DNA of 64,000 nt from an uncultured Sphingobium sp. (GTDB lineage Bacteria > Pseudomonadota > Alphaproteobacteria > Sphingomonadales > Sphingomonadaceae): positions 13,696 to 77,695 of the forward strand of contig CAMPHJ010000010.1 of assembly GCA_946885845.1 (NCBI GenBank), in the 5' to 3' direction. The position numbers and the translations under genes are program-made. A model generated the notes under the pieces. That model saw nothing but the letters and a program-made list of their open reading frames with translations, was not told the origin of the DNA and did not search any database. Below are positions 57,332 through 64,000 of this stretch, piece after piece (the first letter of the stretch is position 1; the number at the start of each line of letters is the position of its first letter).

Positions 57332-58085
57332 AGCAGTTTCCACGCGAACTGAACCGGTTGCAATCCGGACTGCGCAGTCGAAAAGGCCGTCAACGCTGCG
57401 GTAGGGGATGCGCTGCAAGATGCCGAAGTGCTACTGATCGCACGGCTGGGCGCTGTCAGTCTCGCCACCCTCGCGCGAGGGCTCGAAGTGCATTGCGGCT
57501 AGGCTGATTAGCGTCCAGTCCACCTAAAGGCCTGCCCTTTGGTTACATAATGGACAGCAGCCGACCAACTTCGGTCATAGGTGCGTCGTTCCATGGATGA
57601 CCAATCTCGCTAGAACCAGCCCTTCGTTCAACAAGACCAAGCCCCTCGCAGTTCAGATTTCAGCGCCAAAGCGTGGAACCATTCCGAAATCGATTTTCTC
57701 GAACGCCGATCGCGCAACAGATAGCCTTAATGGAATTCGCGCAATCGGCGGTGATGATGCGCGGATACTATCGCGCTAAGCAAGTTGAACGGTCAGATTG
57801 GTGTTGGCCATTCTCGTCGGCAGCGCCAGCACGCCGACGGAGAGTAGCACCCAACCAAGGCTGCGGGCCGCATGGTCGCGACTCTCGAACCCCTTACGAT
57901 AAGCCTGTACCACGTTCGCTACGCTTTGGTCGCCGACCTGATGGGAAGCTAAATACCACTTAGAATGGAATGCGGTGCAGCGCGGAATCCAGCCATTGCG
58001 TGCGGTTCGCATAGATGCGGCGCATCGTCTCTTCGCGCGGAATGCCCGCCGCCAGCTCGACAGGCTGGCGGGCGCGAGACGAGAT
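57332..58085. other. 754-bp scrap region with short coding-like remnants
   Basis: No intact gene is present. A plus-strand stretch at about 57375-57500 reads as a helical peptide (AVNAAVGDALQDAEVLLIARLG) ending in TAG, and a minus-strand stretch just after the MmgE/PrpD stop (about 58075-57970) reads IPREETMRRIYANRTQWLDS. Both look like gene tails, but I cannot name them. The region probably accumulated deletions. Confidence 0.4.
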
Positions 58086-59453
58086 TTACACCGCGAGGCC
58101 CGTCAGTTTTTCAACTCCGGGCAAAGCGGCAAGGTCTAGTGCAGCAACGGCGAGCGCGTTCGCTTTGTCTGATCCAAGTATGGGAGCAGCAAGCGCCAGG
58201 AACTTCGCAAGCAGTGCATCCGTGGCGAGGAAGTTGGAAGGTTCGCCAAGCGGCACGACCACCTTGCGGCTGAATGTCCGGCCACGCGCTGCGATGGTGA
58301 TCTTTCCCGACATGTTGGTAGGGAATTCCGCCTCGATTTCCGGGTCGTGGATACAGTCGACCTTGGGCAGCATCGAACGGATTACCGGGTCGTTCAGCCG
58401 CTCGTAGCTGTCCCACCCCATCGCGCCCGTGACCAGAGCGCAGGACAGCACGAACGGCGCGCTGAACTGCGCGTCCACAATATTGCTCGGGTTGCGCTTA
58501 TGCCCGATCGGCGCGCCCACCAGCAACAGGCCCGCGTTCGACAGTCCATAGGTGATGCTGTCCACCTCATCTGGCTGCAATCCTTGCTCCTCCCGCAGCG
58601 CCAGCACGGCGTCGATACCGGCATGGCCGTAGCGGCAGGATGGATAGGGCTTGATGCCGGTATTCATCAGCTCAAAAACCGAACCGAGGTCCTGCACGAC
58701 CCGCTCTGGCCGGGGGGAGGGGGCGTAACCCTGAAGAAAGCCATGGCGCCCCTCGATCGCTTCGGCGGGCCCCTTGTAGCCGTTGCGCGCCAAGGTTGCA
58801 GCGGTCAAACCAGCCATCGCCGCCCATCCGACCTGAAACGGCTTCGTCTGCGCGCCATCGGCCAGGAACTGGAGACTGCCCGCACTCTGGCTCAGCGCAA
58901 TGCCGAGAGCCGAGACGATCCCTGCCGTATCAAGGCCGAATATCCGCGCCGCAGCGGCAGCCGCGCCAAACACGCCGCAGGTCGCGCTGGGATGAAAGCC
59001 ACGCGCGTAATGGTCTCCCGCTGGCAGCGCCACCGCGATCCGGCAGCACGTCTCATAACCAGCGACGATCGCGGCGAGAATGTCCGCTCCGGACGCTCCC
59101 ACTATCTCCGCCGCGGCGAGCGCGGCCGGAATGACCGGCGCTCCGGGGTGCAACGTCCCTGCCGCATGAGTATCGTCAAAGTCGAGCGCATGGCCAAGCG
59201 CTCCATTGAGCAGCGCCGCGCCCGCCGGGGCATAGCCTGCCGCGTCGCCAAATACCCAGGCCGCTCCATTTCCCAGGCCCATGGCGGATACAGTGGCAAG
59301 CAAGGCCGGAGCGACCGCCGCTTCGCTCCGCGCCCGCACGATACTGCCGACCAAATCGAGCAGGAGAAGCGGGGTGCGCGCCACGACGTCGGCCGGAAGG
59401 GTGTCGACCGAGACGGTGGCGCAAAATTCTGCCAGACTTTCTGTAATTTTCAT
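58086..59453 (-). CDS. MmgE/PrpD-family protein (2-methylcitrate dehydratase/aconitate decarboxylase fold)
   Basis: About 455 residues of the MmgE/PrpD fold. Typical segments are GALGHALDFDDTH, GYETCCRIAVAL, GFHPSATCGVFGAAAAAARI and YPSCRYGHAGIDAVLAL. Known members include 2-methylcitrate dehydratase and cis-aconitate decarboxylase; catabolic clusters hold many of unknown substrate. The ATG at 59453 follows AGGTGATACAG and matches the usual N-terminus. It follows an aldehyde dehydrogenase scrap by 6 bp, suggesting it was once part of a BVMO-dehydrogenase-PrpD operon. Confidence 0.88.
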   Translation of the reverse strand: MKITESLAEFCATVSVDTLPADVVARTPLLLLDLVGSIVRARSEAAVAPALLATVSAMGLGNGAAWVFGDAAGYAPAGAALLNGALGHALDFDDTHAAGTLHPGAPVIPAALAAAEIVGASGADILAAIVAGYETCCRIAVALPAGDHYARGFHPSATCGVFGAAAAAARIFGLDTAGIVSALGIALSQSAGSLQFLADGAQTKPFQVGWAAMAGLTAATLARNGYKGPAEAIEGRHGFLQGYAPSPRPERVVQDLGSVFELMNTGIKPYPSCRYGHAGIDAVLALREEQGLQPDEVDSITYGLSNAGLLLVGAPIGHKRNPSNIVDAQFSAPFVLSCALVTGAMGWDSYERLNDPVIRSMLPKVDCIHDPEIEAEFPTNMSGKITIAARGRTFSRKVVVPLGEPSNFLATDALLAKFLALAAPILGSDKANALAVAALDLAALPGVEKLTGLAV

Positions 59454-59459
59454 CTGTAT

Positions 59460-59700
59460 CACCTAATGACAAAGGGATTGGAAACAGGCAAACCAAGGTC
59501 GATCCAGACGCTTTTGGTCTGGAGATATTCATCCATCGCTTCCTGCCCGTTCTCGCGGCCGATGCCGCTGCGCTTCACCCCACCGGAAGGTGCCATGAAG
59601 CTGACCGCGCGATAGGTGTTGATCCAGACCTTGCCTGCCTCAACGCGTGCCGTCGTCGTAAAGACAGTCCGCTTCAGATTTTTGCGCTCGTATCAGGTCT
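59460..59700 (-). pseudogene. Aldehyde dehydrogenase, C-terminal remnant
   Basis: The minus-strand frame ending at the TGA at 59460-59462 reads ARVEAGKVWINTYRAVSFMA and then GGVKRSGIGRENGQEAMDEY and LQTKSVWI, the conserved C-terminus of betaine/phenylacetaldehyde-type aldehyde dehydrogenases. The catalytic cysteine, glutamate and NAD domain are missing. The left (5') border is near 59700. The rest of the gene has been deleted between here and the monooxygenase. Confidence 0.85.
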
Positions 59701-59853
59701 TTGAGATCGCACTGAAATCGCTTTCGGTCGCCATTCTGATAAACGGGCAATCGTGAGGATAATATCCTCCGCCGGGTTACGGCGGATCACTGTATCGCCC
59801 ATGATTTCAGGCGTCGATTGCCAGCCGAACCGACGCCGTACCCGTTTGACCAT
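59674..59853 (-). CDS. Small hypothetical reading frame between monooxygenase and dehydrogenase remnant
   Basis: The ATG at 59853 opens 59 codons with the segment MGDTVIRRNPAEDIILTIAR, and it stops at 59674. It overlaps the dehydrogenase scrap in another frame. It could be the N-terminal remnant of the deleted aldehyde dehydrogenase or simply chance. No ribosome site of note is seen. I do not assign a function. Confidence 0.25.
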   Translation of the reverse strand: MVKRVRRRFGWQSTPEIMGDTVIRRNPAEDIILTIARLSEWRPKAISVRSQRPDTSAKI

Positions 59854-59859
59854 CGCTGC

Positions 59860-61641
59860 CTATGGCTTAGAAATCTCCAGCCCTTCGAGCTGATCCTTCT
59901 CCCGCCATTTCGTCAGTTCTTCGAAATAGCTCATGGTGCCCCCGGCGTAGGGCGCGTTGCGCGCCATTTTGGGATCACCGATCGATCCTTCATTATTGTA
60001 GAAGCCAGGCGTGCATTCGGTGGAAAATTTTGCGCTCCCCGTGAGATGCGAGAACAGCACGCCGAGCCAGCTTTCCTGCGCCTGCTCGGTCGGTTCGAAC
60101 GTCCGCGCGCCCTGATCGACCATGCGCTTGATCGTATAGGCGGTCTGGATCGCGACCTGATCGAGTATCGGAACAACGTTGACGCCTGTGCCGCCCTGGA
60201 TGAGGCTGGACATCAAGAGATTGGGGAATCCCTTCGTATACATGCCATGCAGGGTCGCTGCCCCATCGCGCCACGCATCCGTCAGTGCCAGCCCATTCCG
60301 GCCATAGAGTTCAAAGCCGAGCCTGCGGGTGTAGCCGGTCGACACCTCGAAGCCCGATGCGTAGATCAGGCAATCGACCGGATAATCGACGCCGTCCACC
60401 ACTACGCTGTTGGCGGTGATTTGCTCGACGCCTTTGCCGTTTGTATCGACCAGTGTGACGTTCGGGCGGTTGAAACTCTGCAGATACTCGTCATGGAAGC
60501 ACGGGCGTTTGCACATAGTGTTGTACCAGGGCTTCAGCGCTTCTGCCGTCGCGGGATCCTGCACGATTGCATCGATGCGTGCGCGGATCGCTTCCATGCG
60601 TGCGAAGTCGTTCAGCTCATACTGATCATCGTCCGCCGCACCGCCTTCGAAATTGATACCGCCTGAAATCTGGGTCCAGCCGTCATTGATCAGATCTTCA
60701 TCCGCCGGCTGGCCGCTGACCAGCGTCTCGAAATTCTCGATCCGGCGCTGCTGCCATCCGGGCTGAAGCGATTTGACCCATTCGGGATCGGTCGGCTTGT
60801 TATTCCGCTCCCCCACCCCCGATGGGGTGCGCTGGAAGACGTAGAGATGCTCCGTGTCGCGGGCCAGATTGGGCACCGCCTGAACCGCTGTCGCGCCGGT
60901 GCCGATGATGCCGACGCGCTTGTCCTTCAGCCGGTCCATCGGCTTGGTCGGACTGCCGCCGGTATAATGATAGTCCCAGCGGCTGGTGTGGAAGCTGTGC
61001 CCTTTGAACGTCTCGATCCCCGGAATGCCCGGCAGCTTGGCCTTGTGCATGATCCCGCCCGCGACAACGAGGAAGCGCGCCGCCAACACGTCGTCATGAT
61101 TGGTGCGGACCAGCCAGCGAGCGCGCGCGTCGTCCCAGCGAACCTCCGTCACCTGCGTCTGGAACAAGGCGCGGTCGTAAAGGTCGAAATGGCGGCCGAG
61201 CTGCTGGCAATAGGCGAAGATTTCCGCGGCCTTTGCGTATTTCTCGGTCGGGATATAGCCGGTTTCCTCAAGAAGCGGCAGATAGATATAGCTTTCGATG
61301 TCGCAGGCCGCACCCGGATAGCGGTTCCAATACCAGGTGCCGCCGAAGTCGCCCGCGCGATCGATGATGCGGAAATCGTTGATCCCCTGCTGCTGCAGCC
61401 GCGCCCCGGTCAGCAGTCCGCCAAAGCCGCCGCCGACGACCGCGACCTCCGTCTCTTCCACGATCGCGGAACGCGTAAAGCCGGGTTCAACATAAGGGTC
61501 GGCGTCGAAATCCCGGAAGACTGCGTTGGGATCGATATATTGACTGGGACCATCAGCACGCAAACGCTTGTCGCGCTCGATACGGTATTTTTCTCTCAGT
61601 GCTTCAGGGGATATCTGGATGGTAATTTTCACATCGCTCAT
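59860..61641 (-). CDS. Flavin-dependent Baeyer-Villiger monooxygenase (cyclohexanone-monooxygenase type)
   Basis: A 593-residue class B flavoprotein. The FAD Rossmann motif GGGFGG is followed by [21 protein letters not shown]. The BVMO fingerprint reads [13 protein letters not shown], and a second NADPH-binding [17 protein letters not shown] is present. It inserts oxygen next to a ketone to give an ester or lactone. The start at 61641 has GGAG 8 nt upstream; an upstream codon at 61689 lacks support. It has a broken paralogue at 50551-51410. A permease follows upstream and an aldehyde dehydrogenase remnant and MmgE/PrpD downstream. Confidence 0.92.
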   Translation of the reverse strand: MSDVKITIQISPEALREKYRIERDKRLRADGPSQYIDPNAVFRDFDADPYVEPGFTRSAIVEETEVAVVGGGFGGLLTGARLQQQGINDFRIIDRAGDFGGTWYWNRYPGAACDIESYIYLPLLEETGYIPTEKYAKAAEIFAYCQQLGRHFDLYDRALFQTQVTEVRWDDARARWLVRTNHDDVLAARFLVVAGGIMHKAKLPGIPGIETFKGHSFHTSRWDYHYTGGSPTKPMDRLKDKRVGIIGTGATAVQAVPNLARDTEHLYVFQRTPSGVGERNNKPTDPEWVKSLQPGWQQRRIENFETLVSGQPADEDLINDGWTQISGGINFEGGAADDDQYELNDFARMEAIRARIDAIVQDPATAEALKPWYNTMCKRPCFHDEYLQSFNRPNVTLVDTNGKGVEQITANSVVVDGVDYPVDCLIYASGFEVSTGYTRRLGFELYGRNGLALTDAWRDGAATLHGMYTKGFPNLLMSSLIQGGTGVNVVPILDQVAIQTAYTIKRMVDQGARTFEPTEQAQESWLGVLFSHLTGSAKFSTECTPGFYNNEGSIGDPKMARNAPYAGGTMSYFEELTKWREKDQLEGLEISKP

Positions 61642-61698
61642 GAGCTCGCTCCAATTCTTATAGTCGGTATTTTTATGTGTTTCACGCAAGCGGCCGCA

Positions 61699-62949
61699 TC
61701 ACTGCAACGCATGCGACATATGCTCAGCCCTGACCTTTTCCCTGAGGTGGCGGCCAATTGCGAAGAAGGCCGCCGCCCCCGCCAGGCACAGGGTGACGAA
61801 AGCGGCCGAAACGGTGAGGTAATTGCCCGACACATCCCGAAGCCAGCCCGCGAGCGGCGACGTGGCGAAAGTGAAGGGGATGGTGAAGAGGCCCAGCAAG
61901 CCAAGCACTTTGGGCAGCGCCTCCACCCCAAACACCTCAACCGACAAGGCGTTGATGGGCGGGAATATCGCTGCCCCGGCCAAGCCGATGAGAGAGGCGG
62001 ATGCCGTAAGAGCGGGTAGCCAGCCAGTCATTGCCAATAATCCCCAGCCAGTCGAAAATCCGAGTCCAGCGATCCCCAATGTGTTTGCAGAGCCCCAGCG
62101 ATCACATGCAATCCCGGCCAGCAAGGAACCGGCGATACTCGCTGCCCCCGAAATCGCAAGAAGGACCGCCCCCATTTCCACGGAGACGCCATGTTCCTCT
62201 ACCGCGGGCAGCAAATGGGCAGCGCCAGCGATTGAGATCCCGCTCAGTACCCCATATCCCAACATGATGACCCAGAATATCGCCGTGCCCATAATGCCGC
62301 CGGGCCGGGCTTCGACATCCGGCACGTCGACAACGGCCTCATCGGATGCATCCAGCGGCGGCTCCTCCACGCTCAGCGTCAAAGGCAATAGCAAGAGGTG
62401 CAGCGCCGCCAGTGACAGATAGAGGCCCGCCAAGCCGTATCGCTGCATGATGCCTACGCCGACGACAGGGATGATCGTGCTGAAGATAGGCAGATAGGCG
62501 ATGCCCGTCGCCCTACCACGGGCGTGTGGGAACCAGCCGCCCGCCAGCACCGCCGGAGGAAGCGCCGCGAACAATGCCGCGCCGGGACCAATGAATACCG
62601 CGCATGCGAACAGCGCAACAGCTATGCTCGGGGCAAAGGCAAGCAGCACATAGCCGGTGAAAGACACCAGAACCCCGACTGTCATGACCCGTCGAAGTCC
62701 CCATCGTGCCAGCAAAAGAGCCATCATAGGGCCAAGTGCGGTCATGGTCAGGACCGTGAGCGAAAGACCCATGGCAGCCCAGCCCATAGAGGCATGGAAC
62801 CGTTCCTGGAATGCCAAGACGCTCACGCCGAGCCCACCAAATGCGCAGCCCGTTCCAACATTCTGTGCCAATGTCGCCCGAAGCAGCATGGCCCCCGCGC
62901 GCCCGCGCGATCCCATCATCGGCTCTTCTATAGCAGCAAATTCCGCCAT
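61699..62949 (-). CDS. MFS transporter (monocarboxylate/OFA-like)
   Basis: A 416-residue 12-helix MFS permease. Family marks are ALGPMMALLLARWGLRRVMTVG in loop 2-3, ARGRATGIAYLP, and LLAGIACDRWGSANTLG in loop 8-9, close to the oxalate/formate-monocarboxylate group. The start ATG follows AGGA. It lies 58 bp upstream of the monooxygenase on the same strand and probably imports its substrate or a related acid or ketone. Confidence 0.87.
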   Translation of the reverse strand: MAEFAAIEEPMMGSRGRAGAMLLRATLAQNVGTGCAFGGLGVSVLAFQERFHASMGWAAMGLSLTVLTMTALGPMMALLLARWGLRRVMTVGVLVSFTGYVLLAFAPSIAVALFACAVFIGPGAALFAALPPAVLAGGWFPHARGRATGIAYLPIFSTIIPVVGVGIMQRYGLAGLYLSLAALHLLLLPLTLSVEEPPLDASDEAVVDVPDVEARPGGIMGTAIFWVIMLGYGVLSGISIAGAAHLLPAVEEHGVSVEMGAVLLAISGAASIAGSLLAGIACDRWGSANTLGIAGLGFSTGWGLLAMTGWLPALTASASLIGLAGAAIFPPINALSVEVFGVEALPKVLGLLGLFTIPFTFATSPLAGWLRDVSGNYLTVSAAFVTLCLAGAAAFFAIGRHLREKVRAEHMSHALQ

Positions 62950-63128
62950 TTCCTGTTCGCCTTCATGAAACCTGCGGGAGGTAGGCTGCCCCGAGTCAAC
63001 GCTTTAAACTGTGGTGCCTGAACAGGCGTCGTGCTTGCCCATTGATCGCCGTCCAGCAAACCAGCCATGTCTCAGACGGAAGACAGGGCATGTCGTACAC
63101 CCATGCCCCGCTTCCTCCTGCACCCTGG

Positions 63129-63518
63129 TCAGGCCATCGATTGCATGACCTCGATGCTATGTCCTTCAGGATCGGCGATTACGGCGTAGCGGAACTGATG
63201 TTCTTCCAGCGTTTCCGCCGCCCTGACGCTGGTGCCGCCCGCCGCCAGTGCAGCAGTGACGGCGCTATCCACATCTTCGACCATCAAGGCGATCGTTGCT
63301 TCCCCAGGCGTCGGGGCAGGTCTGTTCACATAATGCAGCAGGGCAATTTCATTGCCGCCCTCGCCTGCGGACAGGAATATCTCCAGATGAGGATCATCAA
63401 GCGCGAGCGCATCGAAACGCCTAACCTCCTTCAACCCGAAGACATTGTCATAGAAGACAGCCAAGGCCTCTGAATCACGGACCGTGAGCTTGAAATAATA
63501 TAAGGAAGTCTTGCTCAT
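63129..63518 (-). CDS. VOC-family (glyoxalase/bleomycin-resistance fold) protein, copy A
   Basis: A 129-residue VOC domain: two beta-alpha-beta-beta-beta modules opening SLYYFKLTVRDSEALAVFYDNVFGL and closing YAVIADPEGHSIEVMQ, with metal-ligand-type His and Glu in the last strand. VOC members include lactoylglutathione lyases, extradiol dioxygenases and resistance proteins. It is the second of two similar tandem genes 48 bp apart. The role is unknown. Confidence 0.85.
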   Translation of the reverse strand: MSKTSLYYFKLTVRDSEALAVFYDNVFGLKEVRRFDALALDDPHLEIFLSAGEGGNEIALLHYVNRPAPTPGEATIALMVEDVDSAVTAALAAGGTSVRAAETLEEHQFRYAVIADPEGHSIEVMQSMA

Positions 63519-63566
63519 GTTTTTATCTCGTCAGCAGCCGAATATCTCGGCGTAAGCACGGAATGA

Positions 63567-63953
63567 TCAAAGACCAAATTGCATGACTTCGATCGTATGA
63601 CCTTCAGGGTCTGCGATCGTTGCCCAGCGGAAATTATGCTCTTCGATGGATTGGGCCGGCAGGATGATGCTGCCGCCTCTCGCCTGCGAAGCGGCCACCA
63701 CCGCATCCACATTTCCCACGGTAAAGGCGACCCGCACTTCACCAGGCTGTGGCGCGGGTTTGTTGACATATTCCATCAGGCACAACTGCTCCGCCGAAGA
63801 TGCCGACAGGTAGATTTCCAGATGAGGCCGCACATGTTCGGGCTCATGAATGCGTCGAATTTCCTTCATACCGAACACTTCCTGGTAAAAGGGCGCCAAA
63901 GCTTCCGCATCGCCGACCATCAGCTTGACATAATATAGGGACGTTTCGCTCAT
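63567..63953 (-). CDS. VOC-family (glyoxalase/bleomycin-resistance fold) protein, copy B
   Basis: A 128-residue VOC domain, clearly paralogous to the next gene: TSLYYVKLMVGDAEALAPFY and ATIADPEGHTIEVMQFGL match it with few changes. It lies at the upstream end of the tandem pair. The duplication may give a heterodimer, a common arrangement in VOC proteins, or slightly different substrates. It has no neighbours that define its role before the window ends. Confidence 0.85.
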   Translation of the reverse strand: MSETSLYYVKLMVGDAEALAPFYQEVFGMKEIRRIHEPEHVRPHLEIYLSASSAEQLCLMEYVNKPAPQPGEVRVAFTVGNVDAVVAASQARGGSIILPAQSIEEHNFRWATIADPEGHTIEVMQFGL

Positions 63954-64000
63954 CGATTTACCTCTGCGATTGAGTTGTTCACATTTACTATTCAGTTTTA

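Noticed and set aside
1..64000. CRISPR arrays, tRNA, rRNA and riboswitches
   Set aside because: No regularly spaced repeats, cloverleaf or conserved aptamer core was seen on either strand by reading.

Overview
The window reads as chromosome or megaplasmid DNA of a high-GC alphaproteobacterium, most likely a sphingomonad (Sphingobium, Sphingomonas or Novosphingobium type). The reasons are the codon use, the TonB receptor with its cysteine-rich loops, the GPH/MFS permeases, the leaderless GH68 enzyme of a kind known in Zymomonas, and dense catabolic operons mixed with insertion-sequence scars. The genus is an inference. No rRNA, tRNA, CRISPR array or replication origin was seen.

Layout. (1) 1-922: the tail of an acyl-CoA synthetase, then a scar where the 5' parts of an SDR gene and an acyl-CoA dehydrogenase gene are fused head to head. 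(2) 923-7962: a LacI-controlled sucrose/fructoside locus with a GPH symporter, two serine hydrolases, LacI, a ROK fructokinase and a GH68 fructosidase. Three identical 14-bp palindromes and one related site mark the regulon. (3) 8165-14445: an IS3 remnant, then a beta-oxidation operon (thiolase, FadB-like protein, acyl-CoA dehydrogenase) with a TetR gene. (4) 14475-24610: a LysR gene, a 3-oxoacid CoA-transferase pair, decayed ppdK, bioB and citE, then MaoC, both methylcrotonyl-CoA carboxylase subunits, isovaleryl-CoA dehydrogenase and a second LysR gene. This is a leucine/isovalerate route whose distal end is broken. (5) 25281-33864: an exported GH1 glycosidase, three alpha/beta hydrolases, an acyl-CoA ligase and an MFS permease. 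(6) 34012-46338: a myo-inositol catabolic cluster (iolG, acyl-CoA ligase, mmsA, iolB, iolE, iolD, iolC fused to an aldolase-like domain) headed by a serine hydrolase and preceded by an RpiR regulator. (7) 46676-51410: a scrap zone with an IS3 remnant, a start-less tautomerase, a TonB receptor cut by an IS3 element, and a truncated Baeyer-Villiger monooxygenase. (8) 51554-57331: an Fsr-like permease, an aldehyde dehydrogenase, a carboxymuconolactone decarboxylase-like protein, a hydroxyacid dehydrogenase, a GNAT protein and a GntR regulator. (9) 58086-63953: MmgE/PrpD, an aldehyde dehydrogenase scrap, an intact monooxygenase, an MFS permease and two VOC proteins.

How the parts may work together. 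Three separate carbohydrate modules (sucrose/fructoside, beta-glycoside, inositol) each carry serine esterases. The same window supplies acyl-CoA ligases, beta-oxidation, branched-chain C5 oxidation (isovaleryl-CoA dehydrogenase and MCC), CoA-transferase, thiolase and methylmalonate-semialdehyde dehydrogenase. The most interesting reading is an island for acylated plant sugars, such as sucrose or inositol esters carrying isovaleryl, isobutyryl and medium-chain acyl groups. That is an inference from gene company and is not proven by the sequence. Several modules are visibly decaying.
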